Shown in pieces: positions 9,604-17,305 of a DNA stretch of 64,000 bases. Below the pieces are notes generated by a model that had not been told where the DNA came from, searched no databases, and saw nothing but the letters and a program-made list of their open reading frames with translations. Numbering within the stretch: position 1 is the first letter of the stretch; every line of letters starts with the position of its first letter. Source of the DNA: Mycobacterium neglectum (GTDB taxonomy: Bacteria > Actinomycetota > Actinomycetes > Mycobacteriales > Mycobacteriaceae); contig NZ_NVQE01000013.1 of the NCBI RefSeq assembly GCF_002591975.1, positions 62,001 to 126,000 of the forward strand, given 5' to 3'. A program made the position numbers and the translations under genes.

Positions 9604-10041
9604 ATGACTCAGACCCTCGGAGCCGACCTGCTGTCCGTGGTCGCCCGGATAAATCGACTCGCCACCCAACGCGCCCGGCTGCCGCTGCCGTTCGCCCAGG
9701 CGCGACTGCTGTCGACCATCGAGGACCAGGGGCCGACCCGCATATCCGATCTCGCGGCGCTGGATCACTGCTCGCAACCGACGATGACGACCCAGGTGCG
9801 CAGGCTCGAAGACGGGGGCTACGTATCACGCACCGTCGACCCCGGCGATGCGCGGGCCGTGCTCATCGAGATCACGGCCAAGGGAACCGAGACGCTGAGG
9901 CAGGTGCGCGTGGACCGCGGCGCGGCCATCGACCCGTATCTCGAGCGCCTCGATGCCACGGATCGCCACGCGCTCGGCGAGGCCGTTCGGGTGCTGCGCG
10001 GACTTCTCGCGGACGCGGCCTCCCCCACCACCGCCAAGTAA
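9604..10041 (+). CDS. MarR family transcriptional regulator
   Basis: A protein of about 145 aa with a winged helix-turn-helix. It reads RISDLAALDHCSQPTMTTQVRRLEDGGYVSRTVDPGDARAVLIEITAKG, which covers the recognition helix (QPTMTTQVRRLE) and the wing (DPGDARAVLIEIT). Helices before and after make the dimer interface. The ATG at 9604 is used because upstream in-frame sequence overlaps the divergent ECF start. The MFS transporter follows 29 bp downstream on the same strand, so this is probably a local repressor of an efflux pump. It matches the position of Rv2327 next to Rv2326c. The ligand is unknown, probably a small aromatic compound. Confidence 0.9.
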   Translation: MTQTLGADLLSVVARINRLATQRARLPLPFAQARLLSTIEDQGPTRISDLAALDHCSQPTMTTQVRRLEDGGYVSRTVDPGDARAVLIEITAKGTETLRQVRVDRGAAIDPYLERLDATDRHALGEAVRVLRGLLADAASPTTAK

Positions 10042-10070
10042 CTCGCGACGAAAAAGGAGTATTCGCCCGC

Positions 10071-11273
10071 ATGTGGCGTCAACCCAAAGCTGTTTGGGCC
10101 GTTGCCTTCGCGTCTGTTGTCGCGTTCATGGGCATCGGTCTCGTCGACCCTATCCTCAAGCCGATAGCCGACAACCTGAACGCATCCGCGTCGCAGGTGT
10201 CGCTTTTGTTCACCAGCTACATGGCGGTGATGGGCGTGGCCATGCTGATCACCGGCGTGGTGGCCAGCCGGATCGGCCCGAAACGCACACTGCTACTCGG
10301 CCTCGTCGTGATCATCGCCGGTGCGGGCCTGGCCGGCATGTCGGACACGGTGACCGAAATTGTTGGCTGGCGGGCACTTTGGGGGCTGGGCAACGCGCTG
10401 TTCATTGCGACGGCGTTGGCCACCATCGTCAATTCGGCGCGCGGTTCGGTGGCGCAGGCGATCATTCTGTACGAAGCGGCGCTGGGACTGGGCATCGCCG
10501 TCGGCCCGCTCGTCGGCGGTGTCCTCGGGTCGATCTCATGGCGTGGCCCGTTCTTCGGGGTGTCGGCACTGATGGCCTTCGCCGTCGTCGTCACGGCCAT
10601 CCTGCTGCCGTCGACCCCACCCGCGCAGCGTAAGACGACGTTGGCCGACCCCTTCCGAGCGCTGCGGCACCGTGGGCTGCTCGGCGTCGCAATCACCGCA
10701 CTGCTGTACAACTTCGGCTTCTTCACGCTGCTGGCGTTCACCCCGTTCCCGCTCGACATGAGCGCCCATGAGATCGGGTTGATCTTCTTCGGCTGGGGCG
10801 TCGCATTGGCATTCACGTCGGTCGTCGTCGCACCGCGACTGCAACACCGCTTCGGCACGGTGCCGACGCTGCTGGTGAACCTACTGGCGATGTCGGCGAC
10901 CCTGGCGGTGATGGCGGTCGGCACGGAGAACAAAACCGTTCTCGCGACGTGTGTGGTGGTATCGGGCCTGTTCATCGGCATCAACAACACGTTGATCACC
11001 GAAACCGTGATGAAGGCGGCGCCGGTCGAAAGAGGTGTCGCCTCTGCGGCTTACAGCTTCGTGCGGTTCTCCGGGGCCGCGCTGGCGCCGTGGCTGGCAG
11101 GTGTGCTCGGTGAGCAGATCAACGTGCACGTGCCGTACTGGGTCGGCGCGGGAGCGGTGGTCCTGGCCGCCGGAGTCCTGGCGCTCACCCGCGCGCATCT
11201 GACGGGCATCGATGTCGAAGAGGTCGACGATGTCGACGAGGCGACCGCAATCACCGTCGGCAGCGATTCTTAG
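10071..11273 (+). CDS. MFS efflux transporter (12-TM type)
   Basis: A protein of about 400 aa with 12 predicted helices. Motif A is GVVASRIGPKRTLLLGL (around residues 61-77), between helices 2 and 3. Motif C-like glycine-rich helix 5 is ALGLGIAVGPLVGGVLGSISWRGPFFG, a signature of drug:H+ antiporters of the DHA1 group. AAGG-rich ribosome-binding sequence lies at about 10051-10056, before the ATG at 10071. It is co-directional with marR and probably co-transcribed and repressed by it. The C-terminus is acidic (EEVDDVDEAT). The stop codon lies at the foot of a strong hairpin shared with the next, convergent gene. Confidence 0.9.
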   Translation: MWRQPKAVWAVAFASVVAFMGIGLVDPILKPIADNLNASASQVSLLFTSYMAVMGVAMLITGVVASRIGPKRTLLLGLVVIIAGAGLAGMSDTVTEIVGWRALWGLGNALFIATALATIVNSARGSVAQAIILYEAALGLGIAVGPLVGGVLGSISWRGPFFGVSALMAFAVVVTAILLPSTPPAQRKTTLADPFRALRHRGLLGVAITALLYNFGFFTLLAFTPFPLDMSAHEIGLIFFGWGVALAFTSVVVAPRLQHRFGTVPTLLVNLLAMSATLAVMAVGTENKTVLATCVVVSGLFIGINNTLITETVMKAAPVERGVASAAYSFVRFSGAALAPWLAGVLGEQINVHVPYWVGAGAVVLAAGVLALTRAHLTGIDVEEVDDVDEATAITVGSDS

Positions 11274-11325
11274 TGATTTCGGTGCGCTTACAGTCGCTGA
11301 ACGAACGTTTCCGCACCGAAATCAC
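11273..11325. terminator. Bidirectional terminator hairpin, 14-bp perfect stem
   Basis: GTGATTTCGGTGCG at 11273-11286 pairs perfectly with CGCACCGAAATCAC at 11312-11325, leaving a 25-nt loop. The stem touches both stop codons: the MFS TAG ends at 11273, and the minus-strand lipoprotein stop is 11322-11324. There is no long U-tract, as usual for mycobacterial terminators. It should work for both convergent transcripts. Confidence 0.75.
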
Positions 11326-12434
11326 GAAAGCGCGAATGCGTAGAACTGCGTCATCTGCTCTTCGGAAAAGTTGTCGTCAGTGACGAGCACCAGAACCTGC
11401 CTGCCGTCGGGCAGCTTGGGACCCAACGTGATTCCCTCGACATTGTCCAGGTTCTGCACCTGGGGCATCATCGAGAGATCGGCGAGCAGGCTTTTGGTCA
11501 TCGCTGTCGGCGGTGCATCCGCAATTGTTGGTCTGCCCAAGATGTTGTCGGCTCCTGCGATGCCGGCCCGGTAGATACGCGCCACGTTGTGACTGCCGTG
11601 CGAGCGTTCGATGACCAGGAAGTTGTCGTCGTCGAGCGCCACGAGATCCGACAGGCCGTTCGCTTCCCCGTCCGGCGCGCTGATCGGGTCCAGCGGATAG
11701 GCGTACTGCGCGGTGGCGGTGCCCGTCGCGACGTCGAACCGGGTGATGCGGGTCAGGGCACCGGCGTCGGCGGTCGGCAGGCTGCCGTCGTTGAAGCCCG
11801 GATCTTCCATACCCGCGAACAGATAGTTGCCGCTCGGGGTCAACGTGAGGCCCTCGAGGCCCTCGTTTTTCCGGGCTCCCGAGTCCTGCTGTGCCATCGA
11901 CAGCACGGGCGGCAGCGCGTATTGCCCGCGGAAAGAGCCGTCGAGCCCGGCGACACGGACCCACGGATCCAACAGCAGCGGCCGGTTCGGGTCCTTGACG
12001 ATGCGCTCACCCTCGCTGGACCAGAACAGCTGTTGGCGGCGCTCGTCGAAGGCGATGCCCTCGGGATCAGGAGGGATCACCGGAGGTGAGGCGTCGGGCG
12101 ACAGCGGCGGGAACGGTGCGCCGGACCGGTCCAGCAGCGGCGTGGTGTCGAGCCACTCGATTCCAGTCAATCTGTTGTTCGGCAACATGATTCGGATGGT
12201 GTAGAACCTCGCCGAGTCCCTCGCCGAGCGGTCGTCGCTGATCACGTAGTAGACCTGACGGCCGGGGTCGTAACTGATCGCCGAAAGCCCTCCGACAATC
12301 GTGTCATCGAACGCGGTGCCCGACGGAAAGTCGATCTGCCCGAGGTAGTCCAAGTCCGTCGACGACGTATGCGCGGAGCTGCAGGCGGCAAGACACAACG
12401 CGGCGGCGAACAGGCCGCACCGCAGTTGCCTCAC
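11322..12434 (-). CDS. Esterase/phytase-like lipoprotein
   Basis: A protein of about 370 aa that starts VRQLRCGLFAAALCLAACSS. This is a lipoprotein signal peptide with lipobox LAAC, so the mature protein should be anchored to the outer face of the cytoplasmic membrane. The body fits the phytase-like/esterase-like family: a beta-propeller pattern with GLSAISYDPGRQVYYVISDDRS, PPDPEGIAF near the middle, GLEGLTLTPSGNYLF, and NVEGITLGPKLPDGRQVLVLVTDDNF at the end. The real substrate of this family is uncertain; phosphate ester hydrolysis is a guess. The GTG start overlaps the VIT1 stop (GTGA), so the two are translationally coupled. Confidence 0.8.
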   Translation of the reverse strand: MRQLRCGLFAAALCLAACSSAHTSSTDLDYLGQIDFPSGTAFDDTIVGGLSAISYDPGRQVYYVISDDRSARDSARFYTIRIMLPNNRLTGIEWLDTTPLLDRSGAPFPPLSPDASPPVIPPDPEGIAFDERRQQLFWSSEGERIVKDPNRPLLLDPWVRVAGLDGSFRGQYALPPVLSMAQQDSGARKNEGLEGLTLTPSGNYLFAGMEDPGFNDGSLPTADAGALTRITRFDVATGTATAQYAYPLDPISAPDGEANGLSDLVALDDDNFLVIERSHGSHNVARIYRAGIAGADNILGRPTIADAPPTAMTKSLLADLSMMPQVQNLDNVEGITLGPKLPDGRQVLVLVTDDNFSEEQMTQFYAFALS

Positions 12435-13168
12435 CCGGTGACTGTACCGACGAGTGCCCCGACAAGATACGTCGCCGCGATGGCGGTCATGCCGAATGCC
12501 AGCTGCCGCAACGACGCAAACCAGACTGGGCGCCTCGTGAAGCGCGCGGCCACACCGCCCGCGACGATGAGCCCGACACCGCCGCACAGCAGTCCGGCCC
12601 ACAGCGACTCGAATCCGAGCAGGTACGGGATCAGCGGGATGATCGCTCCGACCGTGAACATCGCGAATGACGATCCGGCCGCGACCCACGGCGAGGGCTT
12701 CTCGCTGGGGTCGATACCCAGTTCCTGCACGAGGTGGAAGTTCAGCGCACGGTCCTCGTCGCGGTGGATCTCGTCGGTGGCCGTCACGGCGGTGTCCCGC
12801 TCCATCCCCATGTCCATCAGCATCGCCACCAGTTCGCTCTTCTCGGCCTGCGGATGTTTGAGGAACGCGCGCCGCTCGACGAGTACCTCGGAGTCGATCT
12901 GCTCGTTGGCGGTCGTCACGGACGTGTACTCGCCCATCGCCATCGAAAAGGCACCGGCCAACAACCCCGCCACACCGCTGAGCAGTACCGTATGCGCGCT
13001 GGCGGCGGCCCCGACGCCCGCGATGAGAGCCGTATTGCTCACCAGTCCGTCCATCGCTCCGAAGGTCGCCGCGCGCAACCAGCCGCCCGACACATCGGAG
13101 TGCCGGTGTGTGGTGCTGTGCGGCACGCCCGTCGGGGCTGCCGGTCCATCCATCCCCGACTTTGACAT
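12431..13168 (-). CDS. VIT1/CCC1-family iron/manganese transporter
   Basis: A membrane protein of about 245 aa. The first helix has the family sequence ATFGAMDGLVSNTALIAGV, and the second region GAFSMAMGEYTSVTTANEQIDSE carries the Met and Glu residues that line the metal path. A cytoplasmic helical segment rich in Glu and His (RAFLKHPQAEKSELVAM...DEIHRDEDRALNFHLVQELGID) matches the metal-binding domain of vacuolar iron transporter homologues. Three more helices end the protein. It should move Fe2+ or Mn2+ across the membrane, probably out of the cytoplasm as detoxification. No iron box was seen upstream. Confidence 0.85.
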   Translation of the reverse strand: MSKSGMDGPAAPTGVPHSTTHRHSDVSGGWLRAATFGAMDGLVSNTALIAGVGAAASAHTVLLSGVAGLLAGAFSMAMGEYTSVTTANEQIDSEVLVERRAFLKHPQAEKSELVAMLMDMGMERDTAVTATDEIHRDEDRALNFHLVQELGIDPSEKPSPWVAAGSSFAMFTVGAIIPLIPYLLGFESLWAGLLCGGVGLIVAGGVAARFTRRPVWFASLRQLAFGMTAIAATYLVGALVGTVTG

Positions 13169-13269
13169 GCAGTCGATTCAACGCCACCGATTTCGCCTGG
13201 TCTAGCAAGGTTTGGCTACGTTTCTGACATCACAGTTTCGAGGCGCCTCCAAAGGGCTACGGTCGAGTT

Positions 13270-15207
13270 ATGACCACCACTGCGGAACATCTACGCAACG
13301 CCCTCGACGGCCGCTGGCGCGATGTGAAGAACCAGGTGCGGGAGGAACTCTCCAGCGAAGTCTTCCGACCGCACTACACGCCGAACACCGTCATCGCCCG
13401 CACCAAGGTGGCGGAACAGTTGAAGATCATGGCCTCGCACGGGGCCGCCGAGGACGGGTTCAGGAAGGAACACGGCGGCAACGGCGACGTCGGTGCGGCG
13501 GTGACGCAGATCGAGATGCTCGCCATGTCGGATCTGTCGCTGATGGTCAAGGCCGGCGTGCAGTGGGGTCTGTTCGGCGGGGCCATCGAGAACCTCGGCA
13601 CCGCACGCCACCACGAGGCCTACGTCCAGCGCATCATCGACCTGGACCTGCTGGGCTGCTTCGCGATGACCGAGACCGGCCACGGCAGCGATGTGCAGGC
13701 CCTGGAGACCACGGCGACATACGATCCCGCGTCACAGGAGTTCGTGATCGACTCGCCCACCCGTACCTCGCGCAAGGACTACATCGGCGGTGCTGCCGAA
13801 ACCGCCCGTGTCGCCGCGGTTTTCGCGCAGCTGATCACCCCCGACGGCGAAGGACACGGAGTGCACTGCTTCGTGGTGCCGATCCGCGACGACGCGGGCA
13901 ACGATCTGCCCGGCGTGACGACCAGCGACTGCCACTACAAGGGCGGCCTACCCGGCGTGGACAACGGGCGCATCCAGTTCGACCACGTTCGCGTCCCGCG
14001 GGAGAACCTGCTCAACAAGTATGCAGACGTGGCCGAAGACGGCACCTATTCCTCGCCGATCGAGAATCCGGGCCGACGGTTCTTCACGATGCTCGGCACG
14101 TTGATCCGCGGACGCGTCACCGTCGGCGGCAGCGCAGGAGCCGCAGCCCGGGTCGCGCTCGACATCGCGACTCGGTATGCGTTGGAACGCAGGCAGTTCG
14201 AAGCGCCCGGCGACGACCACGAGGTGCTGATCATGGACTACCTCGTGCATCAGCGCCGGCTGTTCCCCCTGATCGCGAAGTCTTATGCGCTGCAATTCGC
14301 GCAGAACGAGCTGGTGGCCAAATGCCACGAGCTGCAGACGTCGGATGACCCCGATGTCGAGGAGCAGCGCGAGCTGGAGTCGCGGGCGGCCGGACTCAAG
14401 GCCGCCAACACCTGGCACGCCACGCGCGCCATCCAGGAGGCACGGGAAGCCTGCGGCGGTGCAGGCTATCTGGCCGAGAACCGGCTGATCGGGCTCAAGG
14501 CCGACACCGACGTGTTCACCACCTTCGAAGGCGACAACCACGTGCTGACTCAACTGGTCGCCAAGGAGTTACTGACCGCTTACGCCGACGACATCAAGGG
14601 CATGAGCCCGGTCGAGTGGGTGCGGTTCGCGGCCAACTTCGCCGGTGAGCGGGTGCTCAAACGCACTGCGGCCGAGACGATCATGCAGACGATCCTCGAC
14701 ACTCGCCAGGACAATGAGGAGGAAGGCAGCCTCTTCAACCGCGGTACTCAGGTCAAGATGTTCGAGGATCGCGAGGAGTACATGCTCGCCACCGTGGCGC
14801 GCCGGCTGCAGGGGAAGTCCAAGGAGATGAGCGCGTTCGAGGCGTTCAACTCGGTGCAGGACCATGTGCTGCACACCGCGCGCGCACACATCGACCGCAT
14901 CATCCTCGAGGCGTTCGTGGCAGGCATCGACTCCTGCGAGTCCACGTCTGTTGAAGGGCAAGAGGCGCGGAAGATCCTGAACCTGGTCTGTGACCTCTAC
15001 GCGCTGACGGTGATCGAGGAGGACAGGGCGTGGTTCATGGAGCACCGCTTCCTGTCGACCGAACGCGCCAAGGCCGTCACGCGCGGCGTCAATGAGCGGT
15101 GCCGCGATCTGCGGCCCTACGCCGAGTTACTGGTGGAGGGTTTCGGCATACCCGAGCAGCTTCGCTACGCCGAAATGCTGCATCCGGAGAACATCATCGA
15201 CACATAG
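13270..15207 (+). CDS. Acyl-CoA dehydrogenase/oxidase-like flavoprotein
   Basis: A protein of about 645 aa. The central part follows acyl-CoA dehydrogenases/oxidases: LLGCFAMTETGHGSDVQALETTATYD (FAD and substrate loop, around residue 130) and a later GGAGYLAENRLIGLKADTDVFTTFEGDN. The TFEGDN ending is typical of acyl-CoA oxidases, where the catalytic Glu lies here. The additional C-terminal helical domain (about residues 450-645) is also oxidase-like. It should oxidise a CoA thioester at the alpha-beta bond with FAD. Whether O2 or ETF accepts the electrons cannot be told. It stands alone on the plus strand, with no RBS stronger than a weak GAG before the ATG. Confidence 0.85.
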   Translation: MTTTAEHLRNALDGRWRDVKNQVREELSSEVFRPHYTPNTVIARTKVAEQLKIMASHGAAEDGFRKEHGGNGDVGAAVTQIEMLAMSDLSLMVKAGVQWGLFGGAIENLGTARHHEAYVQRIIDLDLLGCFAMTETGHGSDVQALETTATYDPASQEFVIDSPTRTSRKDYIGGAAETARVAAVFAQLITPDGEGHGVHCFVVPIRDDAGNDLPGVTTSDCHYKGGLPGVDNGRIQFDHVRVPRENLLNKYADVAEDGTYSSPIENPGRRFFTMLGTLIRGRVTVGGSAGAAARVALDIATRYALERRQFEAPGDDHEVLIMDYLVHQRRLFPLIAKSYALQFAQNELVAKCHELQTSDDPDVEEQRELESRAAGLKAANTWHATRAIQEAREACGGAGYLAENRLIGLKADTDVFTTFEGDNHVLTQLVAKELLTAYADDIKGMSPVEWVRFAANFAGERVLKRTAAETIMQTILDTRQDNEEEGSLFNRGTQVKMFEDREEYMLATVARRLQGKSKEMSAFEAFNSVQDHVLHTARAHIDRIILEAFVAGIDSCESTSVEGQEARKILNLVCDLYALTVIEEDRAWFMEHRFLSTERAKAVTRGVNERCRDLRPYAELLVEGFGIPEQLRYAEMLHPENIIDT

Positions 15208-15269
15208 GCAACACACGCCCCAGATGGTCGTGCGGGACGTCACAAATCCGCCGATTTCTGAGATGCTCC

Positions 15270-15286
15270 CTGTCAGTCGCTGACAG
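15270..15286. promoter_or_regulatory. Inverted repeat upstream of the HET-C-like gene
   Basis: CTGTCAG at 15270-15276 and CTGACAG at 15280-15286 flank TCG. The repeat is between the acyl-CoA dehydrogenase stop (15207) and the secreted-protein start (15339). It could be a short operator for an unknown regulator or part of a terminator. The arms are GC-moderate and no T-run follows. Confidence 0.35.
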
Positions 15287-15338
15287 AATTCAGGATCGGT
15301 GGTCCGAGGGGACCTGCCATACCCGGAGGGGGTAGTCG

Positions 15339-16181
15339 ATGTTCTCGTCCCACCGACCCAAGAGGGGTCTTTCGGTTGCCGTAGCGGTCGCAGCAACCGC
15401 CGCAGTCGTCGGGGCGCTCGCCCCGTCGGCGCAAGCCTTTCAGATCCAGAACCACGATCGCATCACCCGCGACGCGCTGCAGCCGCTCGGTGTAGATCAG
15501 GCCGCGATCGGCCAGATCCTGGTCGGCCCGCCGCCGGGTGCCGGTGCGGTCGGCAGCGACGCGTTCTTCTCCGACGAGTTCCGCCACATCGACGGCGCCA
15601 ACAATCCCGTCGAGATCTGCAATCTGACGCAAGAGGCGTGGAACTTCTTCACCCCGGTCATCCTCGCCGGCGCCCGTCCCGCAGGCCCTGGCGGCAGCGA
15701 TCTGGTCGACGGACCCGCCGCCCGCGCCGCATTCGGCGGCCTCGCACACGCGCTGCAGGACTTCTACTCCCACTCCAATTGGGTCGAAGACAACATCGCG
15801 ATCAACGAGCCGGACCGGATGCCGCCCCCGCTGATGCCCACCTGCGATCCTGCGGCCTTCCCTCCGGGGCTGCACACCGGATTCTTCGACATCCAGGCCA
15901 ACCACGACGACCTGCTGGGTGGCTGCCCTCCCGGCGGTCCGCCGCCGGGATTCGTCGAATGCCACTCCACGTTGAACAAGGACGCCTGGAACAGCCCGCG
16001 CGGCAGCATCATGGTGCCGGGCAGCAACCCGCCGATCAACAATTTCGATCTCGCCGCGCGGCTGGCCACCACGGCGACGGTCGATCTGTACAACCAGGTG
16101 CGGGACCTGGTGTCCGCCAGTGCGGGACCGTGTGCCGCGGACAACCTGTTCCAGGCCGACCGGCGTCAGGCCTGCTGGTAA
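15339..16181 (+). CDS. Secreted HET-C-like protein
   Basis: A protein of about 280 aa with a clear Sec signal peptide (basic MFSSHRPKRGLS, hydrophobic core, cleavage after AQA near residue 33). The mature part begins FQIQNHDRITRDAL and contains FGGLAHALQDFYSHSNWVEDN (around residues 129-149), the HET-C/phospholipase C-like histidine motif HALQDFYSHSNW. Six or so cysteines in the mature part suggest disulfides outside the cell. HET-C family proteins are often linked to lipases, but catalysis is not proved here. A strong GGAGGGGG precedes the ATG. It has no obvious operon partner. Confidence 0.7.
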   Translation: MFSSHRPKRGLSVAVAVAATAAVVGALAPSAQAFQIQNHDRITRDALQPLGVDQAAIGQILVGPPPGAGAVGSDAFFSDEFRHIDGANNPVEICNLTQEAWNFFTPVILAGARPAGPGGSDLVDGPAARAAFGGLAHALQDFYSHSNWVEDNIAINEPDRMPPPLMPTCDPAAFPPGLHTGFFDIQANHDDLLGGCPPGGPPPGFVECHSTLNKDAWNSPRGSIMVPGSNPPINNFDLAARLATTATVDLYNQVRDLVSASAGPCAADNLFQADRRQACW

Positions 16182-16188
16182 GCCAGAC

Positions 16189-16371
16189 TCACGCAGCTTG
16201 TTCCGCGGTGGCAAGTGCCACCGGGATGTACTCCCACGCGTCGAGGTCGGGTTCGAAGGCGTCGGCGAAGGTCTGAGCCACCCGCGACAGCTCCGTCAAC
16301 TGCGTGAAGTGGGCGACGGCTGCGGCCATCGCGGTGCCGAGGATCCAGTCTGAGGTGCGTCGTATCAGCAT
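16189..16371 (-). CDS. Small hypothetical protein, 60 aa
   Basis: A possible gene of about 60 codons, starting ATG at 16371 with MLIRRTSDWILGTAMAAAVAHF and ending with acidic DLDAWEYIPVAL. The composition looks protein-like, and neither the HET-C-like gene nor the tRNA overlaps it. No ribosome-binding site is convincing upstream. I recognise no family. It ends 7 bp from the convergent HET-C-like stop. Confidence 0.35.
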   Translation of the reverse strand: MLIRRTSDWILGTAMAAAVAHFTQLTELSRVAQTFADAFEPDLDAWEYIPVALATAEQAA

Positions 16372-16451
16372 GGGATGAGACTTGGGCAGTCGCCTTGGAG
16401 AGTTCTTGGAAAAGGCGCGTCACCTGGAGCTCACGCGATGGATGAACGTTG

Positions 16452-16524
16452 CTCCCCCGGGTGGACTCGAACCACCAACATTCCGGTTAACAGCCGAACG
16501 CTCTGCCAATTGAGCTACAGGGGA
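16452..16524 (-). tRNA. asnT: tRNA-Asn (anticodon GUU)
   Basis: The minus strand forms a 73-nt cloverleaf. The acceptor TCCCCTG pairs with CGGGGGA (one G-U pair) and discriminator G follows. The D arm is GCTCAATTGGCAGAGC. The anticodon stem CGGCT... encloses CTGTTAA with anticodon GTT, and the T arm is GGTTCGAGTCC. CCA is not encoded. Asparagine tRNA lies at this position, upstream of the dnaG region, in M. tuberculosis (asnT). Confidence 0.95.
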
Positions 16525-16674
16525 CTGCCCGTCCGCGACGGTGTTGTCAGCGCGGATCGAGGGATGACTTTAGCGTACGTCCCGCTCGCATCGCCAATGC
16601 GCCGCCGCCCCACGCGTACCCCTCCGAGTGAGGCAGGATGGATACCAACTACACCGTCGTCTGGGAGAGGTCTT

Positions 16675-16929
16675 GTGATCCGGTATCTCGCCGTTTTGGC
16701 TGTCGGCTACGTCTTGGGTACGAAGGCGGGCCGACGCCGATATGAACAGATAGCCGGCACGTACAAGGCCGTCACAGAGAGCCCAGCAGCCAAGGCAGTG
16801 ATCGACGCAGGGCGTCGCAGGATTGCGGATCGCGTGTCACCGGATGCACCGATGGTCACGCTGAGCGAGATCGACCGCGGAACGACCGTGATCGGACCGG
16901 AGGCCGTGCCGAAAGGCCGGCAGCGCTAG
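16675..16929 (+). CDS. Small conserved protein (Rv2342-like), 84 aa
   Basis: The start is GTG at 16675, with GGGAGAGG at 16662-16669 as ribosome-binding site. The 84-aa product begins with one hydrophobic helix (YLAVLAVGYVLGTKAG) followed by basic RRRYEQIAGTYKAVTESPAAKAVIDAGRRRIADR. This is the size and position of the small protein next to dnaG in M. tuberculosis (Rv2342). A membrane-associated helix with a basic amphipathic tail is all that can be said of function. Its TAG abuts the convergent stop at 16930 with no gap. Confidence 0.65.
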   Translation: MIRYLAVLAVGYVLGTKAGRRRYEQIAGTYKAVTESPAAKAVIDAGRRRIADRVSPDAPMVTLSEIDRGTTVIGPEAVPKGRQR

Positions 16930-17238
16930 TCAGCCGATCGGCCGGTTGATGGTCTGGCCCGGCAGCAGAGGTCCGGTGGACCAGTTCGGGCCGACCACGC
17001 CGCCGCCGTTGCCGAATTGGAACGAGGGCGTACCGCCGGCGACCGGAAAGCCGTTCGAGTACGACAGGCAGTGACCGTCTTCCTTGTTGCCGAACCACGC
17101 CAGACAGGCCGGCCCGGCAAGATCCTGGGAGGCGGCGGAGGTGGTCAACGCCGATGCCGCGAAGGGCGCCGCGACCGCGGCGACCGCAAACGCGCCTGCG
17201 GCGATGAGCCGCCGCACCTGGTTCTTGGTCGATGTCAC
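16930..17238 (-). CDS. Small secreted protein, unknown function
   Basis: A 102-aa product starting GTG at 17238, after AGAAAGG. The first 36 residues are a Sec signal peptide (MTSTKNQVRRL, then an alanine-rich core, cleavage near ALTTSAAS). The mature part has two cysteines (GPACLAWFG and GHCLSYSNG) that can form one disulfide, and ends in PIG. It lies downstream of dnaG on the same strand, 67 bp away. I recognise no enzyme family; it looks like one of the short secreted proteins common in mycobacteria. Confidence 0.7.
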   Translation of the reverse strand: MTSTKNQVRRLIAAGAFAVAAVAAPFAASALTTSAASQDLAGPACLAWFGNKEDGHCLSYSNGFPVAGGTPSFQFGNGGGVVGPNWSTGPLLPGQTINRPIG

Positions 17239-17305
17239 GAGTGAGCCTTTCTGAACCGTCCCCCGACGGTTGATTCGCGGGCCTACCCTATCGCGTTACG
17301 CGGCA

